Shown here: one piece after another, positions 46,901 to 57,790 of the stretch
Layout of the letters: every line of letters starts with the position of its first letter
Numbering within the stretch: position 1 is the stretch's first letter
From: Acanthococcus lagerstroemiae
Lineage: Eukaryota; Arthropoda; Insecta; Hemiptera; Eriococcidae
Direction: 5' to 3'
NCBI GenBank assembly: GCA_031841125.1
Contig: CM063106.1
Location: 46,427,806-46,491,805, forward strand
DNA length: 64,000 bases
Position numbers and translations under genes: made by a program
Notes under the pieces: generated by a model
The model's database searches: none
What the model was told of the DNA's origin: nothing
What the model saw: the letters and a program-made list of their open reading frames with translations, nothing else

Positions 46901-49900
46901 GTACACCATCAGCACAGCCATCCTCTTCTGAATTTACAAATCTAGGTACGGCTACTATAGAAGCGCAAGAATCGAATTTCGAACCAAACTCTGACTCCGT
47001 GGATGATGAAGACATGTCACCCACTTCGGATTTTAGTGAATCTAAAAGTTCAATCGAAAGTGATCCAGGTCCTGAGTCTCCCAATGAATACCGCCCTGCC
47101 TCATCTGCCATTATTTTAGACCCAGCAGATTGGAATACTGAAAATCCGAAAAATGTAAGTGAACTTGTTCGATGTGGTCCGTAGCAGGTGCTGCTACAGC
47201 AGTGTTGCGGACCCACCGGCAGAGCTCACCCGTCGTCACCACCTGCCTGCGCGAGGAGGTGAGGGGTGAGTGAAGAAAGGCAGCGCGTCCGGCCGTGGGG
47301 GACCTGAATTCCAGGCGAACGCTCAGGGAGTGCGGACCTCGGTAAGTAGGGAACCCCATGGTGGCCCTGGTAGGACGCGCGCACCGTTGCGGCACGGAGA
47401 ATTGGAGGCTCGGGCCTCGCCCCAAGGCATCCCTCCGGTCACTGATGCGATACTCGAAAGGGTAATTTCCGGAACCGGGGGTGCGGGGTCATAGGGACCA
47501 CTTTGGCATGCGTGCATCGCCATACGTCCCACCACACCATTTTATTCTGTTGCTTGTCAGCCACTCACTTTGGCGAGTTGACAATTTGCGCTTATGCTTT
47601 CAGAGATTAATATTTCATGTTAATATAGGTATTCCATCCCAACGGGCAAAAACACAAATTTCCGCAAAAATTTTTTGTATCTTTTTGCATTTTATTGTGC
47701 CTTCTATACAAGTTGTATTTGTTGTAGTGTGTATGATAACACGTGTGAGTTGATAAATTTTGTGTAAAAATGATTATTTTTGATCCTATTTTGCGGAAAT
47801 TTGTGTTGAAACCTAACGAAGTCCCATTGTAGAAAATTGTGTCGATTTGCCCATCGGAAATAGAAACTTCATTCAGTAGCATCAAAATGGGGAAGGTGGC
47901 TAATGGAGCATATCGTATCTCTACATTTCAAAAATCTTGTAGCTTACTATTCTGTTGTTCCTCTGTGTGTTACGTAAAGATATTATGATCATTGAATAAT
48001 TAAAGCGGGATAGCTAATGATTTCTGTTGCTTCTTTAAAGGAAGTTGGATGAAGACATGATAGGTACTAAGTTAATTTTATAAATTATATGTGGCTACTT
48101 TATCAACACTTATGAACATCAACTTCATAGATATTGCCAACATTTCCCCATCATTGCTCTAAGATCAAATTAGGATCGGTTAAATAAGACCATTTTGAAA
48201 AGATTCCACGAAATTGCCAACGTTTTTCAGGTCAATAGGGTCGATTAGGTTCAACAATTTTGATAAGTTTCTACAGGATTTTTGTTAATGCTTCTATCGC
48301 CATGTTAAGGTTAATTTAGGGTTGCTTGGGTTTGAATATTCAGAAAAATTTCTGAAGAATTGCCAGCGTTTTCATCTTTGCTTCAAGATCAAGTCAAGTT
48401 GCATTACGTTTGATTATTTTGAAAAGTTTTTAAGAAATTGCTAATGTTTTTGTCGCCTCTTCGAGGTCAAGTTCAGTTCGGCTACTTTTAACTATTCTCA
48501 TGTTTCATGATTTCATAATTTGATTCGACCATAAGTATCAGCTACTGATTGTCACATGATAATGGCTACGTCGCTAGATTACATGCACATATTATTTAAA
48601 TCAACTTTACTTTTGCCAATCCAACGAAATGACATGCGCAGCGGACCAGCCAGTCCTATTATATTTCTTAATATCAAGTCTTAAACCCTTTATCAGACAC
48701 TCAAAAGTTTTCTAAAATTGTAACATTTTAGGAAAAAAACCAAAAGCTCAAACACTGATAAAAGAGAAATGAAGTAAATCATTCAATACCCGTCTTTTCC
48801 GCCCTATTGCACTTTCAAAAATCTGAACCTTAAATTTAGAAAAATTGGACAATACGGAATAGAGGAAGTAAGACGTGATATAAAAAATACAATAAAATAT
48901 GAGTGGTTTTGCTGGATACAATGTGGCTTTTCCCCTTGTTGCGTTTTCAGATCTAAAATTTTCAATTTTGGTATATCTATGAGAACGGTCCATCATACTG
49001 GTCAGCCATTGTTGACCTGGCCTGTCCGACTCGACATACATATGTACAAATAACTTCGAGAAAATAAAAAAAGAAACAGCCTGAAGCACTACTTTTTGCT
49101 TAATGAAACGATGACCGGCATTATAGTGGGAATTCAGAAATTTAAAAATAAGTGGTACACTAGTATACGTGCATATCCATATAAAGCCACCATCATACTT
49201 AAATACTTGAACTGACTGTTGTCAATAACTAATAATTGTTTGTACCTTATTATAGATCAGATTCATTTCAAGTGGGGTTTGATCTTTACTGGTAAATTTG
49301 ACACGTTCGGTTGTAAATTTGTCGCTTTGATAACCCGGAATTTGGGTTTCTTCCAGCATCTAAAACAATGATTTCATTAGCCCATTTTTTGTGTAGTGTC
49401 TAATAAAATGATTTGCTGTAGCACCCAACTCGTAGGCACGAGACATGACCAATAACGATATTTACTAAAATGAAACGAATTCACATAAAATTAAAATAAA
49501 TTCGCTTACCTCGGGCGTTATTGGTTGCTTGGAAAGGTCAACGTACATGTTCCTTCCCACAAGCAAGTACGAAGAGATTCTATAAAAAAGATGCGGGTAT
49601 TGCTTACTGCACGAGACGTCCACTACAGTGCAACCTTCTAGATCAAAATCATGTAACACCTCGCCTTTATCAATACTTAGCAACACCATTTTTGACTGAA
49701 AACAAACGAGCATGTAAGATACATGTGATATTAGAAGTTATAAAACTAACACTTGATAATAAAGTAAGTTGAGAATTGAAAAAGTGATTACGTACCTGAT
49801 TGAGATGTAATTGAAATAGAACTACTCCCAACCATAAACCCCTGCTATCTACATTAGAGTAACCCTTATTTTACAAGTTTTCGCCAATCGATTAGATGCG

Positions 49901-52900
49901 CACTGAAATTTGTTCCAATGGACCAAGAACCATGCCATAAGAAATTTGAGCTCAAACTGAGGACATTAACTCGTGCTGCTTTGACCTTGAAGTTATGAGT
50001 AATACCTACTGAGATTTTACAAAAAACCGCAAGTATCCCGGAACATACCAACTTTAGGACCAAAATGTATATATCATAAAATGTCCCTTGTTAAATTTCC
50101 TATAAAACAGCTGCCATACAACTTTTCTCTAGAACGCATATTTATCGAGATAATCGCAAAACTGTATGAACGTTTTTAGGAACATGGCTTTTGTTATTTT
50201 TTCTTTCATAACGGATCCTTGCTAGCCAAATTGCAGTTATCTAAAAAAATATTCTCTTTAGGACCAAAATGCAAATGACATAAAATTTTTCTCATTAAAT
50301 TTCTTGTAAAAAACACTCTATACAACTTTTCTTTAGAAAACATATTTATCGTGACAATCGCAAAAATACGTGGAATGTCGGGTAACGCGCACTACAATAT
50401 AACTTCAGTCTCTGTCTACTGGGGCAAGCGCCCCAGTTTGCCCCCTCCCCCACCTGGCCACACCTATGACAGTTTGTTGGGTATCTACTATAGAATAGAC
50501 TTTGGATTATTCATGTATATGTATCAACAATAGTCAACAATTTGCGCATAAGATACAACGTTGTGCTGTTAAGGAACAGTCAAGTGTTTTCAGAATTCAG
50601 GGTCATTTCCTATAGGCCAATCGCTGTTTCCTGTTGTTGATGTACATATCTCAAGTCCACGAAGACCAAGTCTTCAACGGAATTTTATAATGCTCAGGAC
50701 TCAATAAAAAGAGTTTGTTCACCCTAGATCGCAAAGTTTGGTTTTGTTCAGTCATTGAATTTGGAATTAGTTATGGCTCATGGATATCTCGTTAAAGTTT
50801 CAGGCTCTTCTGCAAATTTTTAATCACTAGGGTCAGACCAGCAGTCTTACTTCTTGAAAAAACAAGCTTTTGACAATCGCAAACACTTCTGCATGTCTCC
50901 ATCGTCACCCCTTAAAAGATAAGATGAAAAAGTTGTGCAGAAATGGTTACGTTGCTCGTGCAAATAAGGAAACATCAGTACTTGAAAAGTGTCAGTTTTC
51001 GCTGAGGACACGCCCGCGCGATTGGCAATTTGGGAAGCACTCATGAAACATATCACAAACCACTACCGTTTCGAGACTTTTAGCCACTCACATATTTTTG
51101 TGAGTGTTCAACATCTCATCGTTTTAAAATAGTGTGTGCGAAGTGGTCACTCAGCATTAGTGTGATTACTGAGTGATGTTCACAAATGCACTCATATTTG
51201 GCCTCATTGTCAATAGGGCTATAATAAACATTAGTATCTACTTATGTTTTCTTGCTTGCACAAGCAAGGTAACTTTACTTCTGCACATGTCTCTCTTCAT
51301 CTCATTATTAAAGGGGTGAAGATGGACACTTGTAAAAGTGTTTGCGATTCTTAAACGCTTGTATTTGTAGGGGTAGGACTGTTGGTCTGACCCAAGTCAT
51401 AAAAAATTTGCAGAAGAGCCTAAAATTGAAACATTAACTAGGTATCCATGAGCCATAACTAATTCCAATGTTTTTATTGAGTCTTGAGCATTCTGAGATT
51501 CCGTTGAGGACTTGGTCTTAGTGGACTTGAGATGATGGATATCAACAATAGTAAACAGCTGTTTGCCCATAGGAAATGACAATGAATTCTGAGAACATGT
51601 GACTGCTCCTTAACAGTACAATGTTATATCTTATGCGCAATGTTGACTATATTGTTGATACACGTGCTTAATCCAAGGTCTACTCTATAGTAAGTACCCA
51701 ACAAACTGTCATGAGCATAGCCAGGCGGGGAAAGGGCAAACTGGGGTGTTTGCCCCAATAGACAGAGACTGAAGTTATATTTTAGTATGCATTACCCGAC
51801 ATTAATAGATATTTCAGCCATAAAATAATTTAAAAAAAAACAACTATATTTTTCGAAAATTCCACGCATTTTTGCGATTAGTCTCCATAAATATGTTTTC
51901 TAAAGAAAAGTTGTATAAAGTCTTTTTTGCAGAACATGTAACCAGAAACATTTTATGTTATTTGCATTTTGGTCCTAAAGTGAATATTTTTTCTTTTTTT
52001 TTTTTAGATAACTGCGATTTAGCTAGTAAAGATTGGTTATGAAAGATAAAAAGTCACATTCCTTGAAACTTTCACAATTATCTTGGCGAATATAAGCTTT
52101 AGAGAAAAGTTGTATGGGATCCTTTTTATAGAAAATTCAACCAGGAACATTTTATGTTATGTACATTTTGGTCCTGAAGTTGATATGTTGGTTTTTTGTA
52201 AAATCTCAGTATTACGCAAGACTTTAAGGTCAAAGCGGCACGGGTTAATGATCTCAGATTGAGCTCAAATTTCTTATGACGAATTTCTAGGTCCATGGGA
52301 ACAAATTTCAGTGCACACCGAATCGATTGGCGAAAACTTGTATGATAAGGGAACCCTAACCCACATACACTGTCACAGAGGAGATAAAATGGTACGAAAA
52401 CCCCTCATACAGAATGTCTCCATGAGTTCGGAATACATTTTTCAAATTTTGATTATTACTATGAAATGGATGACATCTTGCTACCCTATGTTAAGAGTAG
52501 ATTAAGATACCTACCCGATCTTCCAACGTATAATGCACAAGAATGTTGTTAAATGCTGCGGTCGCCCATGTCATCGCATTGGCTTTGTCTTCCGGTACAA
52601 AATCTTTAGCTGTGCCAACATCCATAGTTGTTATATCAAGTTTGATGAGTTTAGAATTGGGGGCGTCCTTAGTAGTTTTCAATACGAAATCCTTCTTATC
52701 GTTCGTCACATACTGCAAAAAAGAAAAGTGTTTACAACGGGTGGATATTGGACTGAAGCGTTTTGGCAACGCTGCTTCCGAACATTCTGAGTAACATTCA
52801 GGTAGGACATGTGGTGTATTCATTGGACAGGCAAGAATGATTTCTTGGCTGCAAAAGTCATTGGTTTGGGCGACGAATCAAAACTATGGTCCAGAGAAGA

Positions 52901-53874
52901 TTTGTGTTTCTAAATCACGGAACTGCGGAGACTCGGAAATTTAATATTGAAATGGAACAAGTGGGGGAGACCGGAGAAGTGTGAATATTAGCATAATATG
53001 TCATATAAATGCAAAATAAAGTGAATGTATTTGGAAGTATTATACCTACTCAGATTACTTGCCTTTAAATATAAAATTTTGAAAATGGTTTCAGCTGTAT
53101 GTAGCTCAGGTAATCGTGGAGAACTTGAAACTAATGTGTAAGGAGTCTAAGCGCTACTGCTGTGGAAGTTGAATATCTACTCATACTCGTACCATCCTAT
53201 GCTCAGTATTATTTATGCAGATTCCTTTGCGCACCCCTATTCAAATCCTCATTTTTTGCTCATATTTTTAAAAGCTTACATTCACCAACACAAAAGTTCT
53301 GACTAGGCACAAATTACGCTAATATATTATGACGTATTCATTACTCCTATAGTGTATTGTCTTTTGACTTAAGACAAGGTATGCCAGATGTAACAACCGA
53401 GAGCTCCTTTTGCAGTCATTTTTCAAATAAATATGGTGTAACGATCGTGAAGAAGAGAGACAACTGAGCCTGCGGGAGATGAAGGACATGGGAACATTAT
53501 ATTCCGATGGATATACCTTTCTTTTACAGGATTTTTATTGCCCATTAATTTTCATAGTGATCATGTTCGACCCAGTCACCCTACACATCATGTATCCACC
53601 CCAATGGGAAATTGGTCATTAGTAGAGTGCGGCATAATATGCAAATGCATATTTTTTAGGTCATCTCTGATCCTAAAAGTGATGAAAATTGTTTACGTTT
53701 CAGAAAAATCCCTGCATTTTGAGCCCCATTCCATTTTGTATATTGCACATATTTGGGTAAAAATGCCTATTTTTACATATTTCGTGTCTTTTTAGCGTTT
53801 TCTTGAACATATTTTTACATATTTTGCCAAATTTACAAAAATTATCCAAAATATGGCTATTTTGCGTTTCATCC

Positions 53875-53909
<35 letters not shown>

Positions 53910-56900
53910 GACTCTTATTAGGAAGAAAAAGAAAATGTTGGAAAACATTTTTTTTGGCAGTTTGGTAATACTGCAACGCCAGGTTGAGCATTATCGTCCA
54001 TAATACAAAGCCAAAAAGAGCCCTTTGACGGTGATTTATTCAGTTTTCTCTGGCATTTCATTTTAAAATAAAATTTGAACTACAATACACTAAACAATAT
54101 CATAAAAAATAATTGGGATATAAACCTGTACTAGAGTACGCTGCAAAATCACCTGCGCAGGTGAAATCAAATGAGTGATTATGTGTTCATTCAAATAGAA
54201 AAACTGCTGTCTTCAGGAGGGTAAAAAATCGAGTAGAAATTATTCTACCAGTAGACCTGATTATAATTCAAATTTTTGGTCATGATGCAGTTAAATTTAG
54301 AACAAATTTTCTTCAAAATTGAATCTCTAATTGACTTAATGACAGTTGAAGTTTGCTACACGCTTATGGTAAATCATACTTGATCACTCAAATTTTATAC
54401 AGGGCTGCCAACACTTGAAAAACTTTACATCCAAATGGGATGAGATTATATGATTTTAGCTATATTCTGAATGCTGAATATGATAGCGTTAACCCGTTTT
54501 CTCGAGAACCTTTCACTTTCTACATTCCAAATCACAATTTTATCAAATTCTTATCGTTTTATTCCTTTTTATTGGCCACAAATAGCTATAGGTACTGATA
54601 CTGATATCAATACTGAATGCGCAAACTTATTTGATCAGTAGTATCATATTGATGATAGTAAAATTCGCATTGAAGGTAAAAGATAAGGGGGAAAAAATGA
54701 GCTACAACCCAAAAGTTAACATCGGAATTGAATTCCTCATTGAAAATACTTATAAAATCATAATATTATGTTCTCAGTTTTTTTTTGTTTTTTTTAAATA
54801 AAATGTCAAGTTGTTTTAAATATTGTCTTATGAATGAGGCTTTCAAAAATCTGTTAAATGGTACCCATATTGATTTTACATATTTTTACATATTTCTAGG
54901 AAAAACACGTATTTTGGCCATATTTGTGTCATTTTGTTTTGCATAATATTATGCCGCACTCTATAGTCATCAGTATCTATATGTGTTAATTTCGAATCCG
55001 GGTAGTTAATCTGTAGGTATAAAATGAATGATTATCATTATAATGATGAGGATAATGGTGGTGACAATAATGATAATATATAAAGGTAATTAGGATGCTA
55101 ATATTACAATAGGTAATAATATTTGTGCACTTACACTGTATCCAAATTGCATTTCTGTCGTACCCTTAACAGGTTTACAGTCTAATTTCCCATCTACTTT
55201 CCCTGGTGCCCCACTGAGATCGCAGATATTTAATGCTACGGATTCCGATTCATCAGTGTAAGAAGTCACTAGTATATAATCATATGCCCAGGTGCTTTCA
55301 AAAGTACTGGAAATATATAATGTACATTATACTAACTTAGACTGCGAACTGATTTTTTTTTTAGTTTTATTGCTGCAGTTTCAAAACTTAAACCAGTTTA
55401 GCATGTGATCTAAGTAACCACCTGCCTCTCCTTGATACTACCATGCCTGAGAAGTTTCATGTGCGCTAGTTGTAGGCTATTATGTTTAATATACAAAGTT
55501 CAAGTTTACCAGTGTTCATTTATTTCAACGGAGTTTCAGTTGAGGGGTCGGGCCTCGTACCTTGCCTCTCACCTCCTCAGTGTTTTCAGGTTATAGGCCC
55601 AGCACGCTTCCACTGTGCTGGAGAAGTTGGTATTTTAACTGAAAGGCAGTACTGAAGAATGTGTATAGGAAGTGTGCTGGGCCCATAACCTGAAGACACC
55701 GAGGAGAGGAGGGGCAAGGCATGAGCCCCCGGCCCCTTAATGGAAACTCCGTTGAAATAAATGAACACCAGTTAACTTGAACTTTGTATATTAAATGTAA
55801 TAGCCTATTGCCTAGTCTGAGTTACAACCGGGTCGAGGCCCTCTCTCTTGTCCCTTGCGTAGCGAGTTCGGTGATTGATACGAGTAGACAATGCTTACAA
55901 CGTTTGCTCATACAATATGTACAATGCTGCAAAGTTAAGATGATAATCTATTACGTTTAATATACAAAGTTCAAGTTAACCGGTGTTCATTTATTTCAAC
56001 GGAGTTCCAATTACGGTGTTGGGGGGCTCGTACCTTGCCCCTCCTCTCATCGCTATACGTTTGACCTGTTTGGCACTCATATCAGTTTCTGATCCTTATG
56101 CAGAAAAGTGCAACCGGAATCAAAAGTTAGAATTTTTTTTTTTGTAGACATTGTGTATTTGGGCCATTCATGTATTCATGAACAAGGCACGCAATAAATA
56201 ACGCTGATGTATAAAACAGTATTTTTGAAGATAACTAGTTTTAAAAATTCAATTGTCAGTGGTGTTCTATCCTTCAGCTTTTGTGTCATGCTATAAGGTA
56301 ACCTAGCCAATAATGGGCACCTTAAGATATTTTTTCCCGTAAATTTTTTTTTTAAATTTTATTGGATCAACTGGCGAACGTGAGACAAAAATTACTGAAT
56401 GAAGGATAAAATTCTCCAATAGTTTGTCTTTGAATGGGAAGAAAAAGCTAAAATTTGCTGTTCAAAACTGGTATTAAAGACGACCATAATTCTGGCTAAT
56501 AATGGGCACTGAAAACTTCGAAAATCCAGTTGAAATGAACTACACTTTATATAAATCTGAAAAATTTTATATCAATTTTTCCTGAAAATTATAGCTGAAA
56601 ATATGAAACCCGAAAAAGATTCGATTATCAATTTTCGTTTTTCTGCACTAAGTTTTGTACTGGCTTGCAGGATGCTACTTTTTACGTAGATGGATTTGAT
56701 CTGTGACTTGAACTGTACAACATATATTGTTTCCGGCCAGAGAGCGCTAAGAACATCAGAAATAATCGAGGGGTCCATATTAAGGGAGAGTCCATAGTAG
56801 GCAACCTTACCTTATTATAAACACATGCAAGCTCTATAAGTGCCAACTGTGAAAGAAATAACGTCCTGATAAGACCAAAACAATGATTCTTAGTAGCCCC

Positions 56901-57790
56901 GTAGAGAGAAAAAGAGGGTCTGGTGGAAATTTCCACTCTCACCCCCTCCTTCCAGTTCATTTTTTCTTCAGTCAGATGGGGAAAAATTATAAGCTACGGG
57001 GTAAGAGGTTTCTTTCATGGTGTAAGGAGTGATTGCTGATTCGATGTACAGTATTGATGTAGCCGTAAGCGTTGGAATTCAGGGTTTTTAAAAATATCGG
57101 GCCCTCCTGAAAATCCGGGCTTGGGGTATTTCTCCCCTTGCCTCCTCCCTCTCGACAGGGTTGATTATTAGCAACGTGCCCATTACTGGACAGATTATAA
57201 ATTTTGATAACTCCATAATGGGCACTTGTACTATGAAGACATCCATTCCATTTACCCATGGATCCAGCATAGCGTATATCAAAGCATCACTTCAATAAAG
57301 TGCACTGCTACTTACCGCATAATACAATCTGCATTAGCATTCAATTTATCAAAACTAGAAATTTCTTTCGTTCCTTAATTATTTTTTAACGAATATGGAA
57401 AACTTTGACTACAGTCATCCTTTTTTTCAAACAATTATTATCACGAAAATGGTCCAACTTTTTTGGGTTCTAAGGCAGTCAAATGAGGACAATTATGTTG
57501 GAAAGATAAACTGACATAATCAGTATTGCCAATCAGCCTTTAGAAATCTTAAAATAAACAACTGAAATCTAAATTGCCCATTATAGGTGAGGTGCCCATT
57601 ATTGGCTAGGTTACCTTACTGTATGCAGTTATGGTTTTAATATATGAATAACTTACAATTTGACTGTAGGATTCTCTGCGAACTCAAAAATCACAGTATC
57701 CTCTGATTGCTGTGATCCCATTTTATGAAGCCAAATTTTTGGCACTAGACTTTTATCTCCTGGCTTCTTTTCCTTTTGATCGTGATATCC
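34978..57790 (-). CDS. Prolyl-oligopeptidase-like serine peptidase (S9A), eleven exons, N-terminus not located
   Basis: Exons 57790-57657, 55306-55135, 52712-52515, 49695-49510, 49359-49246, 43279-43143, 43052-42838, 42352-42210, 42127-42014, 35198-35142 and 35043-34978 have GT-AG borders and agreeing phases; they give 511 aa and a TGA stop at 34980. Prolyl oligopeptidases are cytosolic enzymes cutting after proline in short peptides, with a seven-blade propeller over an alpha/beta-hydrolase domain. Propeller: IWLHKMGSQQSED, YVTNDKKDFVLKTTKDAPNS, DLSKQPITPE. Hinge and catalytic entry: IPGYQSDKFTTERVKFTSKD (family: SDY.T.Q.FYPSKDGT). Catalytic part: LLIFGNFDGVVAIPKMRGSG, NALDDFQAAATFVI, nucleophile GGGSFSGLVGAACANQHPES (Ser about residue 360), LLRYDQFKFGNTVIDQLGNP, SDDPDNYVAAAHSLKF and VKHDPDG (His about 481). 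The family's DHDDRV reads DDPDNY here, so the catalytic Asp and substrate-binding Arg are shifted or replaced, and GHG is lost after the His. About 200 N-terminal residues are missing; intron 9 is 6.8 kb. Confidence 0.88.
35199..36173 (-). other. Part of the 6.8-kb intron 9; unassigned open stretch
   Basis: On the minus strand 35870-35710 reads NGLNPVSGFLGPNSSGAIKR and 35726-35400 is open in another frame (LEMNISLKFGFQPS). I recognise neither; they may be remains of a transposon-borne gene. Confidence 0.3.
36174..36902 (-). mobile_element. RTE-like LINE, RT palm to C-terminus, degenerate (inside intron 9)
   Basis: Minus strand: TDLIKEVNERKSDVKIQEE, then the catalytic MIRFADDIAI at about 36833-36804, then NNNKTKVMIVGR, VKFKYSGSLITQDGRSKTEI, FLRTNTWNITLNRAYILETW and, past a stop, LIKWIEKIKNQEILRRI with KRRVKMIGHNIRHL. 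This is the RT palm, the YLGS.I..DGR.E.EI thumb wording and the RR.KW.GH..RH tail of RTE-like LINEs. Frameshifted and dead. Confidence 0.8.
36928..39128. mobile_element. 2.2-kb element with ~45-bp imperfect inverted ends
   Basis: Left ATCTGGCGGCGCATACTGGG...TAGGCGGCCGAAAC (36928-36974) pairs with the complement of GTTTTGGCCGCCTAC...CAGTGTGCGGCAGAT (39086-39130). It lies between two fragments of the RTE-like LINE of the same orientation. No transposase recognised; the interior carries a smaller MITE at 37851-38147 and a duplicated GACACACTAGG block near 38416 and 38548. Confidence 0.6.
37851..38147. mobile_element. 297-bp hAT MITE with degraded 8-bp duplication
   Basis: CAGGGACGTACCG starts at 37851 and CGGTACGTCCCTG ends at 38147. 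The flanks are TACAATAC (37843-37850) and CACAATGC (38148-38155), equal at six of eight positions. Confidence 0.75.
39475..39965 (-). mobile_element. RTE-like LINE, RT fingers/palm fragment (inside intron 9)
   Basis: The minus strand reads, in broken frames, MYEEGEMPIDFQKSRLIMNP, a degraded NYR-TIS block, ISLNSGKDEELAEQF (from an EQFGF-K-RGT block), NVEWSKMFQIFKEIGVKYQE and NLHEDQRTQIQ. These are RT blocks upstream of the FADD part at 36174-36902, so both probably come from one copy split by the 2.2-kb element. Confidence 0.65.
39966..42013. other. Rest of intron 9, no exon seen
   Basis: AT-rich with G-runs near 40050 and 40210. No protein or repeat end recognised. Confidence 0.45.
43776..44200 (-). 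pseudogene. Ty3/Gypsy-type Gag zinc knuckle and protease fragment
   Basis: The minus strand reads NPCPYCKKRGFERYHFENDC, a C-x2-C-x8-H-x4-C knuckle close to the retrotransposon Gag type, then a Gln/Asn-rich linker. Across a stop at 43970 it reads FVVVDVGFNKETGKGLYDPG and ANSSIISYNTLKKI, the aspartic-protease active-site region with DPG where D(S/T)G is usual. It lies in intron 5 of the peptidase gene. It adjoins, head to head, an integrase fragment in the opposite sense (44172-44381), so the element is rearranged. Confidence 0.6.
44172..44381 (+). pseudogene. Ty3/Gypsy integrase C-terminal (GPY-type) fragment
   Basis: The plus strand is open and reads FNVGDNVYVDNGNKLNRDKL, then DKLRTGPYTITNQVSKNVFE and RLYHASKLLHEKCKR to TGA at 44379. 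VGD-VY, then KL...R.GPY.I, then HxSKL is the GPY/F end of Gypsy-type integrases. It overlaps the opposite-strand Gag/protease fragment by about 30 bases, which an intact element would not show. Confidence 0.75.
44430..44985 (-). mobile_element. RTE-like LINE endonuclease fragment
   Basis: Minus strand: LNVRILEKEENFMELEDAFE, SGKIDILGIAEIRREGD, then across a frameshift GGQKGVGFLTNRKWKNKIGE, IIQVYAPTSASSEESVNEFY and NDIIIIGDFNSQIGNRINGE. These are the APE-type endonuclease blocks of the same family as 4017-4460. It lies in intron 5 of the peptidase gene. Confidence 0.8.
44986..46782. other. Part of intron 5, no coding feature
   Basis: AT-rich. A phrase of the type ACCATCTTTGG...TTTTTGG recurs at 45440-45480 and 45850-45910. 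A GC-richer patch at 46198-46250 resembles transposon end sequence at 62715 but cannot be delimited. Confidence 0.4.
46783..47184 (+). pseudogene. Ser/Pro/Glu-rich protein fragment, possibly N-terminal part of a TTF-type hAT protein
   Basis: Open on the plus strand: repeated PEPEPEP, then acidic/Ser-rich DSVDDEDMSPTSDFSESKSS, then IILDPADWNTENPKNVSELV and RCGP before a stop. A DPA-W...L...GP segment after a Ser/Glu-rich leader is how TTF-zinc-finger hAT transposase-like proteins of insects often begin. AAAAAT|GTAAGT at 47153 could be a donor. I cannot confirm the family. It lies inside intron 5 of the peptidase gene on the other strand. Confidence 0.35.
47170..47500. other. GC-rich block in AT-rich surroundings
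   Basis: This stretch is clearly richer in G and C than its neighbours, with many CpG (for example GGACGCGCGCACCG). The frames it opens on both strands differ and match nothing I know. It may be the 5' leader or promoter of a retrotransposon or a fragment of another repeat. Confidence 0.5.
47501..49245. other. Part of intron 5 with inverted copy of the ~80-bp minisatellite
   Basis: 48140-48520 holds diverged units (GATCAAGTCAAGTTGCATTA, TTTTGAAAAGTTTTTAAG, TTGCTAATGTTTTTGTC) that read as the reverse complement of 28940-29270. No exon seen. Confidence 0.55.
49853..52360. mobile_element. 2.5-kb foldback element in intron 3 of the peptidase gene
   Basis: Left arm 49853 to about 50985 and right arm about 51235 to 52360 are inverted copies. 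Examples: ACAAGTTTTCGCCAATCGAT near 49873 against ATCGATTGGCGAAAACTTGT near 52322; TAGGTACTTAC-type, CAAACTGTCAT and CAGTCTCTGTCTA words also pair. The arms are clearly diverged and surround a spacer of about 250 bases. Each arm holds an internal duplication of about 205 bases built on TTTAGGACCAAAATG. The paralogous intron of the decayed copy (about 29990-30100) lacks it, which marks the element as an insertion after the duplication. No transposase seen. Confidence 0.85.
53480..53960. repeat. Segment homologous to 31060-31600; A-run
   Basis: Intron sequence shared with the decayed copy in the same orientation. It includes an A-run of about 29 bases (53879-53907) where the other copy has a much shorter A tract. 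Confidence 0.8.
53961..55134. other. Part of intron 2, AT-rich
   Basis: No feature recognised. Confidence 0.45.
55473..55807. repeat. 335-bp foldback repeat, with a third half-copy at about 55947-56055
   Basis: TAGGCTATTATGTTTAATAT at 55473 pairs with the end at 55807. GTGTTCATTTATTTCAACGG, CAGGTTATAGGCCCAGCAC and the GAGG-rich blocks are all mirrored. The third half-copy repeats TTAATATACAAAGTTCAAG and TTCATTTATTTCAACGGAG. In intron 1 of the peptidase gene model. Confidence 0.85.
56296..57616. mobile_element. 1.32-kb TA-flanked element with AGGTAACCTAGCC ends
   Basis: AGGTAACCTAGCCAATAATG (56296) is mirrored by CATTATTGGCTAGGTTACCT (to 57616); TA flanks both sides (56294-56295, 57617-57618). 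The word AATGGGCAC (or complement) recurs inside near 56315, 56506, 57179, 57220, 57575 and 57592. Open frames match no transposase. Tc1/mariner-like by target choice only. Confidence 0.85.

Noticed and set aside
46830..47216. Minus-strand 128-aa frame with GSGSGSG
   Set aside because: It mirrors the PEPEPE/Ser-rich plus-strand frame, which has the more protein-like features.
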